From Ariolimax columbianus (taxonomy: Eukaryota; Mollusca; Gastropoda; Stylommatophora; Arionidae): DNA of 64,000 bases. Below the pieces are notes generated by a model. It was not told the DNA's origin. It did not search any database and worked only from the letters and a program-made list of their open reading frames with translations. Within the stretch, counting starts at the first letter, position 1. Each line of letters starts with the position of its first letter. Below are positions 10,328 to 24,100 of the stretch, in pieces. Position numbers and translations under genes: made by a program. The stretch covers positions 104,148,138 to 104,212,137 of the forward strand of contig JAVGWX010000007.1 of assembly GCA_036924085.1 (NCBI GenBank). The letters run 5' to 3'.

Positions 10328-10835
10328 CATTGTCAGAAATCAGGTCAAGGGAAAGTTGGCTAGGTAACGGTCATACATCAGGTCCAGGGAAAGTTGGCTA
10401 GGTAACGGTCAGAAATCAGGTCAAGGGAAAGTTGGCTAGGTAACAGTCAGAAATCAGGTCAAGGGAAAGTTGGCTAGGTAACAGTCAGAAATCAGGTCAA
10501 GGGAAAGTTGGCTAGATAACGGTCATACATCAGGTCAAGGGAAAGTTGGCTAGGTAACGGTCAGAAATCAGGTCAAGGGAAAGTTGGCTAGGTAACGGTC
10601 AGAAATCAGGTCAAGGGAAAGTTGGCTAGGTAACAGTCAGAAATCAGGTCAAGGGAAAGTTGGCTAGGTAACAGTCAGAAATCAGGTCAGGGAAAGTTGG
10701 CTAGGTAACAGTCAGAAATCAGGTCAATGGAAAGTTGGCTAGGTAACAGTCAGAAATCAGGTCAAGGGAAAGTTGGCTAGGTAACAGTCAGAAATCAGGT
10801 CAAGGGAAAGTTGGCTAGGTAACAGTCAGAAATGA
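10328..10835. repeat. 38-bp minisatellite, about 13 copies
   Basis: Units contain GGGAAAGTTGGCTAGGTAAC. The variants AACGGTCATACATC and AACAGTCAGAAATC mark individual units. Confidence 0.95.
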
Positions 10836-11854
10836 CTGTCTTTTTTATCAGCTCGTATTATCCATAGTTTAGTACGGCTGTTCTAAATGATGGATACGTG
10901 AAGATAACATGTAAAACTTGGAGATGATCCGAAGACTTTTAGTTGGAATTGTGGAGAAAGGTAGAAGGACGTTTGGGGGAATTAGCAAAACCAAATCCAG
11001 CAATGCTGTAATGGCGAGTTGTCTAATGAAAGGTTGAGGGGGAGGCATTTTTTTAAGGAATGGGGAATCCGGAGATGGAGCACTTAAGTGAAGTGGTCCG
11101 CCCACGAGAGCTACCATACGAATTCTCCAGAGGCAAAGTTTAGAACTACATGACTAGCTCTCAGCAGCAGCCCTTAAAGGAGGTGGAGTTTAAGGAAGTA
11201 GATAAAAATTGATGTTGCAGATCAGAAGGTAGGAAGGCTTACCCGAGGTACTTATAGAGTTTTCTGCGTTAAATCTGTGGATGGTGCTCTTCGATAAGCG
11301 TGGTAATACTTGCAGTGGGGTTGGACCGTCGGTGAAGCTAAAACTCTGCACTAAATTACCTTCAGCTGACACTCATTGACTGACTTCAGTAACTATATGT
11401 CATACGTCAGTATGTGTCGATAATTTCCTTGTCAGAAAAAGGTGTAGACAAACACCAGGGATCTTGTGAGCAAGACACCGGGGATTGCGTACCTTCGCAC
11501 GAATTCCAGATTTGTCTCCACAGCGAAACTGAAAGATTAAAACCAAAAGAGGTCAGATACGCTGCAGGAGACGGGAAACAAGAACCAAGTACTTATTTAA
11601 AATGAGTTGGAAGAAAAATTAGTTTAGAATTGACCAAAGAGATAGAACCGGGTTTGGAGCATACGGGAAATATCCAGCTAGATGGCAACACCCTCTGGTA
11701 GGAGATCTTACATAATGTTTACTTTGTCTGTTTTCATGTGATCCTATCAAGTGTATAGGAGGACACGAAAGAAGCCTCCACTAACATTGCAATTACCATA
11801 GAAATCAGGCGTCCTCTGGAAACAACTTTTGTCGGCTAATTCTTTCAATACCAA
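10836..11854. other. Unique sequence upstream of the LINE endonuclease
   Basis: Could hold the 5' part or ORF1 of the LINE that follows, but no zinc knuckle, RRM or esterase motif is recognisable. Short open frames on both strands are unsupported. Confidence 0.35.
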
Positions 11855-12138
11855 AGCACCATAAACAATAAATCAGTCCTCATGATGATTTCAATCATCC
11901 TATCCAGTGACAAGGAAACAATTTTGCCAGAGATATGTACTCAGCGCAAATGCGATGTTCTGATGGGTCAAGAGACCCATCGCGCAATCGCTGACCGAAG
12001 ACCAAAGATACAAGGATTGAAACTCATTGTGGAGAGGCCTCATGAGAAATATGGAAGTGTAATCTTTGTCACACCAGGATCTAGTCATTGACTCAGCATG
12101 CCAATCATCCAAAGGAAATATAGAGATCCTCACAAGTC
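11855..12138 (+). pseudogene. LINE endonuclease (EEP/APE type), N-terminal half
   Basis: The frame reads KCDVLMGQETHRA, then KIQGLKLI and HEKYGSVIFVTPG. The LMGQETHR block contains the catalytic Glu of apurinic-like endonucleases, and the HxKYGSxIFV block is typical of I/Jockey-type ORF2. A stop follows SSH near 12089. The matching sequence resumes one frame over with NIEILT, so there is a frameshift near 12090. The coding sequence then runs directly into the 30/32-bp array, and the second half of the domain appears on the other side at 16583. The enzyme would nick target DNA during retrotransposition; this copy cannot be functional. Confidence 0.85.
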
Positions 12139-15100
12139 AAACCAAATCATGCAGTGACATCAATATATAAACCAAATCAAGCAGTGACATGAATATATAA
12201 ACCAAATCAAGCAGTGACATGAATATATAAACCAAATCATACAGAGTGACATGAATATATAAACCAAATCAAGCAGTGACATGAATATATAAACCAAATC
12301 AAGCAGTGACATCAATATATAAACCAAATCATGCAGTGACATCAATATATAAACCAAATCATGCAGTGACATCAATATATAAACCAAATCATACGGAGTG
12401 ACATCAATATATAAACCAAATCATGCAGTGACATCAATATATAAACCAAATCATGCAGTGACATCAATATATAAACCAAATCATGCAGTGACATCAATAT
12501 ATAAACCAAATCATGCACAGTGACATCAATATATAAACCAAATCATGCAGTGACATCAATATATAAACCAAATCATGCAGTGACATCAATATATAAACCA
12601 AATCATGCACAGTGACATCAATATATAAACCAAATCATGCAGTGACATCAATATATAAACCAAATCATGCACAGTGACATCAATATATAAACCAAATCAT
12701 GCACAGTGACATCAATATATAAACCAAATCATGCAGTGACATCAATATATAAACCAAATCATGCAGTGACATCAATATATAAACCAAATCATGCACAGTG
12801 ACATCAATATATAAACCAAATCATGCAGTGACATCAATATATAAACCAAATCATGCAGTGACATCAATATATAAACCAAATCATGCACAGTGACATCACT
12901 ATATAAACCAAATCATGCAGTGACATCAATATATAAACCAAATCATGCACAGTGACATCACTATATAAACCAAATCATGCAGTGACATCAATATATAAAC
13001 CAAATCATGCAGTGACATCAATATATAAACCAAATCATGCACAGTGACATCACTATATAAACCAAATCATGCACAGTGACATCAATATATAAACCAAATC
13101 ATGCAGTGACATCAATATATAAACCAAATCATGCAGTGACATCAATATATAAACCAAATCATGCAGTGACATCAATATATAAACCAAATCATGCAGTGAC
13201 ATCACTATATAAACCAAATCATGCAGTGACATCAATATATAAACCAAATCATGCACAGTGACATCAATATATAAACCAAATCATGCAGTGACATCAATAT
13301 ATAAACCAAATCATGCACAGTGACATCAATATATAAACCAAATCATGCAGTGACATCAATATATAAACCAAATCATGCAGTGACATCACTATATAAACCA
13401 AATCATGCAGTGACATCAATATATAAACCAAATCATGCACAGTGACATCAATATATAAACCAAATCATGCAGTGACATCAATATATAAACCAAATCATGC
13501 AGTGACATCACTATATAAACCAAATCATGCAGTGACATCAATATATAAACCAAATCATGCAGTGACATCACTATATAAACCAAATCATGCAGTGACATCA
13601 ATATATAAACCAAATCATGCAGTGACATCAATATATAAACCAAATCATGCAGTGACATCACTATATAAACCAAATCATGCAGTGACATCAATATATAAAC
13701 CAAATCATGCACAGTGACATCAATATATAAACCAAATCATGCAGTGACATCAATATATAAACCAAATCATGCAGTGACATCACTATATAAACCAAATCAT
13801 GCAGTGACATCAATATATAAACCAAATCATGCAGTGACATCACTATATAAACCAAATCATGCACAGTGACATCAATATATAAACCAAATCATGCAGTGAC
13901 ATCAATATATAAACCAAATCATGCAGTGACATCACTATATAAACCAAATCATGCAGTGACATCAATATATAAACCAAATCATGCACAGTGACATCAATAT
14001 ATAAACCAAATCATGCAGTGACATCAATATATAAACCAAATCATGCACAGTGACATCAATATATAAACCAAATCATGCACAGTGACATCAATATATAAAC
14101 CAAATCATGCAGTGACATCAATATATAAACCAAATCATGCACAGTGACATCAATATATAAACCAAATCATGCACAGTGACATCAATATATAAACCAAATC
14201 ATGCACAGTGACATCAATATATAAACCAAATCATGCACAGTGACATCACTTTATAAACCAAATCATGCACAGTGACATCAATATATAAACCAAATCATGC
14301 AGTGACATCAATATATAAACCAAATCATGCACAGTGACATCACTTTATAAACCAAATCATGCACAGTGACATCAATATATAAACCAAATCATGCAGTGAC
14401 ATCAATATATAAACCAAATCATGCACAGTGACATCACTTTATAAACCAAATCATGCACAGTGACATCAATATATAAACCAAATCATGCAGTGACATCAAT
14501 ATATAAACCAAATCATGCAGTGACATCAATATATAAACCAAATCATGCACAGTGACATCACTTTATAAACCAAATCATGCACAGTGACATCAATATATAA
14601 ACCAAATCATGCACAGTGACATCACTATATAAACCAAATCATGCACAGTGACATCAATATATAAACCAAATCATGCAGTGACATCAATATATAAACCAAA
14701 TCATGCACAGTGACATCACTTTATAAACCAAATCATGCACAGTGACATCAATATATAAACCAAATCATGCAGTGACATCAATATATAAACCAAATCATGC
14801 AGTGACATCAATATATAAACCAAATCATGCACAGTGACATCACTTTATAAACCAAATCATGCACAGTGACATCAATATATAAACCAAATCATGCAGTGAC
14901 ATCAATATATAAACCAAATCATGCACAGTGACATCACTTTATAAACCAAATCATGCACAGTGACATCAATATATAAACCAAATCATGCAGTGACATCAAT
15001 ATATAAACCAAATCATGCAGTGACATCAATATATAAACCAAATCATGCACAGTGACATCACTTTATAAACCAAATCATGCACAGTGACATCAATATATAA

Positions 15101-16582
15101 ACCAAATCATGCAGTGACATCAATATATAAACCAAATCATGCAGTGACATCAATATATAAACCAAATCATGCAGTGACATCAATATATAAACCAAATCAT
15201 GCAGAGTGACATCAATATATAAACCAAATCATGCAGTGACATCAATATATAAACCAAATCATGCAGTGACATCAATATATAAACCAAATCATGCAGAGTG
15301 ACATCAATATATAAACCAAATCATGCAGTGACATCACTATATAAACCAAATCATGCAGTGACATCAATATATAAACCAAATCATGCAGTGACATCAATAT
15401 ATAAACCAAATCATGCACAGTGACATCAATATATAAACCAAATCATGCACAGTGACATCACTTTATAAACCAAATCATGCACAGTGACATCAATATATAA
15501 ACCAAATCATGCAGTGACATCAATATATAAACCAAATCATGCACAGTGACATCACTTTATAAACCAAATCATGCACAGTGACATCAATATATAAACCAAA
15601 TCATGCAGTGACATCAATATATAAACCAAATCATGCAGTGACATCAATATATAAACCAAATCATGCACAGTGACATCACTTTATAAACCAAATCATGCAC
15701 AGTGACATCAATATATAAACCAAATCATGCAGTGACATCAATATATAAACCAAATCATGCACAGTGACATCACTTTATAAACCAAATCATGCACAGTGAC
15801 ATCAATATATAAACCAAATCATGCAGTGACATCAATATATAAACCAAATCATGCACAGTGACATCACTATATAAACCAAATCATGCACAGTGACATCAAT
15901 ATATAAACCAAATCATGCAGTGACATCAATATATAAACCAAATCATGCAGTGACATCAATATATAAACCAAATCATGCAGTGACATCAATATATAAACCA
16001 AATCATGCAGAGTGACATCAATATATAAACCAAATCATGCAGTGACATCACTATATAAACCAAATCATGCAGTGACATCAATATATAAACCAAATCATGC
16101 AGTGACATCAATATATAAACCAAATCATGCAGTGACATCAATATATAAACCAAATCATGCAGTGACATCACTATATAAACCAAATCATGCACAGTGACAT
16201 CAATATATAAACCAAATCATGCAGTGACATCAATATATAAACCAAATCATGCAGTGACATCAATATATAAACCAAATCATGCAGAGTGACATCAATATAT
16301 AAACCAAATCATGCAGTGACATCACTTTATAAACCAAATCATGCAGTGACATCAATATATAAACCAAATCATGCAGTGACATCACTTTATAAACCAAATC
16401 ATGCACAGTGACATCAATATATAAACCAAATCATGCAGTGACATCACTATATAAACCAAATCATGCACAGTGACATCAATATATAAACCAAATCATGCAG
16501 TGACATCAATATATAAACCAAATCATGCACAGTGACATCAATATATAAACCAAATCATGCAGTGACATCAATATATAAACCA
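12139..16582 (+). repeat. 30/32-bp array grown from LINE endonuclease sequence
   Basis: About 143 units over 4.44 kb. The two unit lengths differ by CA: CATGCACAGTGACATC (32 bp) and CATGCAGTGACATC (30 bp). The 30-bp form keeps frame and gives the peptide AVTSIYKPNH. The 32-bp form reads KSCTVTSIYKP, which joins in frame to PANDKFSFEEPDNF in the endonuclease at the right edge. The unit is therefore a segment of the endonuclease ORF. AAACCA occurs at both edges (12139-12144 and 16577-16582) and at each unit junction. ACTTTATAA variants recur in the middle at 94- and 124-bp steps (14343, 14437, 14561; 15461, 15555, 15679, 15773), a 218-bp higher-order unit of seven monomers. Confidence 0.95.
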
Positions 16583-17536
16583 GCCAACGACAAGTTCAGT
16601 TTCGAAGAGCCTGACAATTTCAGAACACGAAGTAACAAAATAGTTATGGGGGATTTTAACTTTCACAGCACGACGTGGGGATATAATGAGACACCAATGG
16701 GTGATTTTAACTGTCACAGCACGACGTGGGGATATAATGAGACGGACACCAATGGCGAAAAACTGGAGGACTGGGCAGAGCAGGCCAGACTACAACTCGT
16801 GCATGACCCAAAGCTACCAGCATCCTTTAACAGCTGCGGATGGCGAAGAGGGTATAACCCTGACAACTTATTTGTTAATGATACAATAATACATCAAGTG
16901 ATGAAAGGTATAGAGGAACCTATACCACGAACACAGCACAGACCCATCTCATGCAGCGTCACAGCAGTAGTAGGACCGGAGAATGTACCTTTCAAAAGAC
17001 GGTTCAACTTTAAATGAGCAAAATGGGACCCATTCATGTACGAATTAGATCAAGAGGTGGTTAAACTGGAGCCAACGCCTGAAAAGTATGATGCTTTTAT
17101 AGAGCTAACAAAATTAATCTCCAGACGCCATATACCAAGAGGCTGTAAGTCCGAGTATGTCCCTGGCCTTAATGAAGACTCGAAGGTACTATATGAGAAA
17201 TATTAACTACTATTTGAAAGTGACCGTTTCGAGAGGTGGCACGAACTGGTGCAGACCCCAGAGATGGAACTTCGGGAGGAACCTGCTCCTGGACATCATC
17301 TACCATACACAACATGGAAATCGCTGAACAGACTCCGAACTGGTGTGTCACGGTGCAACAGGAATATGAAACAATGGAGATACACAGAGGATGACACGTG
17401 TGACTACAGCGCAATACAGGACCTAGACCACCTGATGACCTGCCCCAACCTCCAGGAAGCATGCAATAGGTGCGGCTTGCTGGAGACAAATGACAAGACA
17501 ATCCATGTCGCTGGATACTGGATGCAAAATATTTAA
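16583..17536 (+). pseudogene. LINE endonuclease C-terminal half fused to ORF2 C-terminus; reverse transcriptase deleted
   Basis: One reading frame continues through the whole stretch, broken only by TGA at 17015 and TAA at 17204. It contains MGDFNFHSTTWGYNETP and its tandem copy MGDFNCHSTTWGYNE (the endonuclease GDFN motif), then HRPI of the terminal SDH-type motif. The usual linker follows (TPEKYDAFIELTKLISRRH, IPRGCKSEYVPGL). Straight after LLFESDRF the frame passes to SLNRLRTGVSRCNRNMKQW and a C..H..C region, which belongs after the RT and RNase H domains. The whole catalytic RT is therefore deleted, with the join near 17225-17240. Family: I/Jockey-like. It is dead or at best a non-autonomous remnant. 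Confidence 0.85.
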
Positions 17537-18149
17537 TGTGCTGCTTGAACACGGAAAAGGAAAATCAAGTATATAAATGAATTAATCAAATGTGTTTTTA
17601 TTTTGTTTTTGTGAAAGAAAAAGTTTTCGAGTTCCATTTTGTTGAATTTGGAAGCAACTAGGTCTTACCAAGACAAGTATACTATTCGTCACAATGACAA
17701 TAATTGGTCACAGTTTCCAGGACAGCTAGTCGGGCTGAGTATGTCTGCTACAATAGCATTATATGGGGAATGTTGATCAAGGTTGTTTCAGAGTATCTTC
17801 TTCAACATTCGTCTTGATCGGTCTGTAACAGTCTGACGCGTCCATCTGGTCTCCGCTGGGATGTGCTAGAGTCCAGGTTTACCTCAGTAGTTTACTATCT
17901 GGGATGTGCTAGAGTTAAGGTTTACCTCAGTAGTTTACTATCTTAAGAGTGACGCCATGTATCTACACCACGACACGACTTCACAACAGAAAAAGACAGT
18001 AAACACTATGATGACCATAAATGAAAACAATATCATTTATTTACATGAATAATGATTACATAATTTCAACAACCAAAAATAACTAAACTAAATAATAATA
18101 ATATACATATACTAAACTGTCACATAACCTATAAGCAAGTGTTAATGAT
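17537..18149. other. Unique sequence with a small 43-44-bp duplication
   Basis: The LINE 3' UTR probably occupies the first ~50-100 bp. At about 17857-17942 a unit with GGGATGTGCTAGAGT and TTTACCTCAGTAGTTTACTA is present twice. ATTTATTTACATGAATA at 18035 recurs at 48260 in front of another array. Nothing else recognised. Confidence 0.5.
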
Positions 18150-21100
18150 CAGTCGGACTGCCTTCTAGATCCACTCACGGACAGTCGGACTGCCTTCTAG
18201 ATCCACTCACGAACAGTCGGACTGCCTTCTAGATCCACTCACGGACAGTCGGACTGCCTTCTAGATCCACTCACGAACAGTCGGACTGCCTTCTAGATCC
18301 CCTTACGAACTGTCTGACTGCCTTCTAGATCCACTCACGAACAGTCGGACTGCCTTCTAGATCCACTCGAGAACAGTCGGACTGCCTTCTAGATCCACTC
18401 ACGAACAGTCGGACTGCCTTCTAGATCCACTCACGAACAGTCGGACTGCCTTCTAGATCCACTCGAGAACTGTCTGACTGCCTTCTAGATCCACTCACGA
18501 ACAGTCGGACTGCCTTCTAGATCCATTCACGAACAATCGGACTGCCTTCTAGATCCACTCGAGAACAGTCGGACTGCCTTCTAGATCCACTAACGGACAG
18601 TCGGACTGCCTTCTAGATCCACTCACGAACAGTCGGACTGCCTTCTAGATCCACTCACGAACTGTCTGACTGCCTTCTAGATCCACTCACGAACAGTCGG
18701 ACTGCCTTCTAGATCCACTCGAGAACAGTCGGACTGCCTTCTAGATCCACTCACGAACAGTCGGACTGCCTTCTAGATCCATTAAGGAACAGTCGGACTG
18801 CCTTCTAGATTTACTCACGAACTGTCTGACTGCCTTCTAGATCCACTCGAGAACTGTCTGACTGCCTTCTAGATCCACTCGAGAACTGTCTGACTGCCTT
18901 CTAGATCCACTCACGAACAGTCGGACTGCCTTCTAGATCCACTCGAGAACTGTCTGACTGCCTTCTAGATCCACTCGAGAACTGTCTGACTGCCTTCTAG
19001 AACCACTCACGAACAGTCGGACTGCCTTCTAGATCCACTCGAGAACTGTCTGACTGCCTTCTAGATCCACTCACGAACAGTCGGACTGCCTTCTAGATCC
19101 ACTCGAGAACTGTCTGACTGCCTTCTAGATCCACTCGAGAACTGTCTGACTGCCTTCTAGATCCACTCACGAACAGTCGGACTGCCTTCTAGATCCACTC
19201 ACGAACAGTCGGACTGCCTTCTAGATCCGCTCTAGAACTGTCGGACTGCCTTCTAGATCCACTCACGAACAGTCGGACTGCCTTCTAGATCCACTAACGA
19301 ACAGTCGGACTGCCTTCTAGATCCACTCACGAACAGTCGGACTGCCTTCTAGATCCACTCGCGAACAGTCGGACTGCCTTCTAGATCCACTCGAGAACTG
19401 TCGGACTGCCTTTTAGATCCACTCGAGAACAGTCGGACTGCCTTCTAGATCCACTCACGAACAGTCGGACTGCCTTCTAGATCCACTCACGAACAGTCGG
19501 ACTGCCTTCTAGATCCACTCACGAACAGTCGGACTGCCTTCTAGATCCACTCGAGAACAGTCGGACTGCCTTCTAGATCCACTCACGAACAGTCGGACTG
19601 CCTTCTAGATCCACTCACGAACTGTCTGACTGCCTTCTAGATCCACTCATGAACAGTCGGACTGCCTTCTAGATCCACTCGAGAACAGTCGGACTGCTTT
19701 CTAGATCCACTCATGAACAGTCGGACTGCCTTCTAGATCCACTCACGAACAGTCGGACTGCCTCTAGATCCATTCAAGAACTGTCTGACTGCCTTCTAGA
19801 TCCACTCACGAACAGTCGGACTGCCTTCTAGATCCACTCACGAACAGTCGGACTGCCTTCTAGATCCACTCGAGAACAGTCGGACTGCCTTCTAGATCCA
19901 CTAAGGGACAGTCGGACTGCCTTCTAGATCCACTCACGAACAGTCGGACTGCCTTCTAGATCCACTCACGAACTGTCTGACTGCCTTCTAGATCATCTCA
20001 CGAACAGTCGGACCGCCTTCTAGATCCACTCGAGAACAGTCGGATTGCCTTCTAGATCCACTCACGAACAGTCGGACTGCCTTCTAGATCCACTCGAGAA
20101 CTGTCTGACTGCCTTCTAGATCCACTCACGAACAGTCGGACTGCCTTCTAGATCCACTCGAGAACTGTCTGACTGCCTTCTAGATCCACTCGAGAACTGT
20201 CTGACTGCCTTCTAGATCAACTCACGAACAGTCGGACTGCCTTCTAGATCCACTCACGAACGGTCGGACTGCCTTCTAGATCCACTCGAGAACTGTCGGA
20301 CTGCCTTCTAGATCCACTCACGAACAGTCGGACTGCCTTCTAGATCCCCTCACGAACAGTCGGACTGCCTTCTAGATCCACTCACGAACAGTCGGACTGC
20401 CTTCTAGATCCACTCACGAACAGTCGGACTGCCTTCTAGATCCACTCACGAACAGTCGGACTGCCTTCTAGATCCACTCTCGAACAGTCGGACTGCCTTC
20501 TAGATCCACTCACGAACAATCGGACTGCCTTCTAGATCCACTCGAGAACAGTCGGACTGCCTTCTAGATCCACTAACGGACAGTCGGACTGCCTTCTAGA
20601 TCCACTCACGAACAGTCGGACTGCCTTCTAGATCCACTCACGAACTGTCTGACTGCCTTCTAGATCCACTCACGAACAGTCGGACTGCCTTCTAGATCCA
20701 CTCGAGAACAGTCGGACTGCCTTCTAGATCCACTCACGAACAGTCGGACTGCCTTCTAGATCCACTAAGGAACAGTCGGACTGCCTTCTAGATTTACTCA
20801 CGAACTGTCTGACTGCCTTCTAGATCCACTCGAGAACTGTCTGCCTGCCTTCTAGATCCACTCGAGAACTGTCTGACTGCCTTCTAGATCCACTCACGAA
20901 CAGTCGGACTGCCTTCTAGATCCACTCGAGAACTGTCTGACTGCCTTCTAGATCCACTCGAGAACTGTCTGACTGCCTTCTAGATCCACTCGAGAACTGT
21001 CTGACTGCCTTCTAGATCCACTAACGAACAGTCGGACTGCCTTCTAGATCCACTCGAGAACTGTCTGACTGCCTTCTAGATCCACTCGAGAACTGTCTGA

Positions 21101-24100
21101 CTGCCTTCTAGATCCACTCACGAACAGTCGGACTGCCTTCTAGATCCACTCACGAACAGTCGGACTGCCTTCTAGATCCACTCGAGAACTGTCGGACTGC
21201 CTTCTAGATCCACTCACGAACAGTCGGACTGCCTTCTAGATCCACTAACGAACAGTCTGACTGCCTTCTAGATCCACTCACGAACAGTCGGACTGCCTTC
21301 TAGATCCACTCGCGAACAGTCGGACTGCCTTCTAGATACACTCGAGAACTGTCGGACTGCCTTCTAGATCCACTCGAGAACAGTCGGACTGCCTTCTAGA
21401 TCCACTCACGAACAGTCGGACTGCCTTCTAGATCCACTTACGAACAGTCGGACTGCCTTCTAGATCCACTCGAGAACTGTCTGACTGCCTTCTAGATCCA
21501 CTCGAGAACTGTCTGACTGCCTTCTAGATCCACTCACGAACAGTCGGACTGCCTTCTAGATCCACTCACGAATAGTCGGACTGCCTTCTAGATCCACTCG
21601 AGAACTGTCGGACTGCCTTCTAGATCCACTCACGAACAGTCGGACTGCCTTCTAGATCCACTTACGAACAGTCTGACTGCCTTCTAGATCCACTCACGAA
21701 CAGTCGGACTGCCTTCTAGATCCACTCGCGAACAGTCGGACTGCCTTCTAGATCCACTCGAGAACTGTCGGACTGCCTTCTAGATCCACTCGAGAACAGT
21801 CGGACTGCCTTCTAGATCCACTCACGAACAGTCGGACTGCCTTCTAGATCCACTCGAGAACTGTCTGACTGCCTTCTAGATCCACTCACGAACAGTCGGA
21901 CTGCCTTCTTTATCCACTCGAGAACTGTCTGACTGCCTTCTAGATCCACTCGAGAACTGTCTGACTGCCTTCTAGATCCACTCACGAACAGTCGGACTGC
22001 CTTCTAGATCCACTCACGAACAATCGGACTGCCTTCTAGATCCACTCGAGAACAGTCGGACTGCCTTCTAGATCCACTAACGGACAGTCGGACTGCCTTC
22101 TAGATCCACTCACGAACAGTCGGACTGCCTTCTAGATCCACTCACGAACTGTCTGACTGCCTTCTAGATCCACTCACGAACAGTCGGACTGCCTTCTAGA
22201 TCCACTCGAGAACAGTCGGACTGCCTTCTAGATCCACTCACGAACAGTCGGACTGCCTTCTAGATCCACTAAGGAACAGTCGGACTGCCTTCTAGATTTA
22301 CTCACGAACTGTCTGACTGCCTTCTAGATCCACTCGAGAACTGTCTGCCTGCCTTCTAGATCCACTCGAGAACTGTCTGACTGCCTTCTAGATCCACTCA
22401 CGAACAGTCGGACTGCCTTCTAGATCCACTCGAGAACTGTCTGACTGCCTTCTAGATCCACTCGAGAACTGTCTGACTGCCTTCTAGATCCACTCGAGAA
22501 CTGTCTGACTGCCTTCTAGATCCACTAACGAACAGTCGGACTGCCTTCTAGATCCACTCGAGAACTGTCTGACTGCCTTCTAGATCCACTCGAGAACTGT
22601 CTGACTGCCTTCTAGATCCACTCACGAACAGTCGGACTGCCTTCTAGATCCACTCACGAACAGTCGGACTGCCTTCTAGATCCACTCGAGAACTGTCGGA
22701 CTGCCTTCTAGATCCACTCACGAACAGTCGGACTGCCTTCTAGATCCACTAACGAACAGTCTGACTGCCTTCTAGATCCACTCACGAACAGTCGGACTGC
22801 CTTCTAGATCCACTCGCGAACAGTCGGACTGCCTTCTAGATACACTCGAGAACTGTCGGACTGCCTTCTAGATCCACTCGAGAACAGTCGGACTGCCTTC
22901 TAGATCCACTCACGAACAGTCGGACTGCCTTCTAGATCCACTTACGAACAGTCGGACTGCCTTCTAGATCCACTCGAGAACTGTCTGACTGCCTTCTAGA
23001 TCCACTCGAGAACTGTCTGACTGCCTTCTAGATCCACTCACGAACAGTCGGACTGCCTTCTAGATCCACTCACGAATAGTCGGACTGCCTTCTAGATCCA
23101 CTCGAGAACTGTCGGACTGCCTTCTAGATCCACTCACGAACAGTCGGACTGCCTTCTAGATCCACTTACGAACAGTCTGACTGCCTTCTAGATCCACTCA
23201 CGAACAGTCGGACTGCCTTCTAGATCCACTCGCGAACAGTCGGACTGCCTTCTAGATCCACTCGAGAACTGTCGGACTGCCTTCTAGATCCACTCGAGAA
23301 CAGTCGGACTGCCTTCTAGATCCACTCACGAACAGTCGGACTGCCTTCTAGATCCACTCGAGAACTGTCTGACTGCCTTCTAGATCCACTCACGAACAGT
23401 CGGACTGCCTTCTTTATCCACTCGAGAACTGTCTGACTGCCTTCTAGATCCACTCGAGAACTGTCTGACTGCCTTCTAGATCCACTCACGAACAGTCGGA
23501 CTGCCTTCTAGATCCACTCACGAACAGTCGGACTGCCTTCTAGATCCACTCGAGAACTGTCGGACTGCCTTCTAGATCCACTCACGAACAGTCGGACTGC
23601 CTTCTAGATCCACTAACGAACAGTCGGACTGCCTTCTAGATCAACTCACGAACAGTCGGACTGCCTTCTAGATCCACTCACGAACAGTCGGACTGCCTTC
23701 TAGATTTACTCACGAACTGTCTGACTGCCTTCTAGATCCACTCGAGAACTGTCTGACTGCCTTCTAGATCCACTCGAGAACTGTCTGACTGCCTTCTAGA
23801 TCCACTCACGAACAGTCGGACTGCCTTCTAGATCCACTCGAGAACTGTCTGACTGCCTTCTAGATCCACTCACGAACAGTCGGACTGCCTTCTAGATCCA
23901 CTCGAGAACTGTCTGACTGCCTTCTAGATCCACTCGAGAACTGTCTGACTGCCTTCTAGATCCACTCACGAACAGTCGGACTGCCTTCTAGATCCACTCA
24001 CGAACGGTCGGACTGCCTTCTAGATCCACTCGAGAACTGTCGGACTGCCTTCTAGATCCACTCACGAACAGTCGGACTGCCTTCTAGATCCACTAACGAA

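Noticed and set aside
12160..16197. Repeat proteins with MHDLVYILMSL or AVTSIYKPNH units
   Set aside because: These are shadows of the LINE-derived 30-bp array. Frames break at each 32-bp unit.
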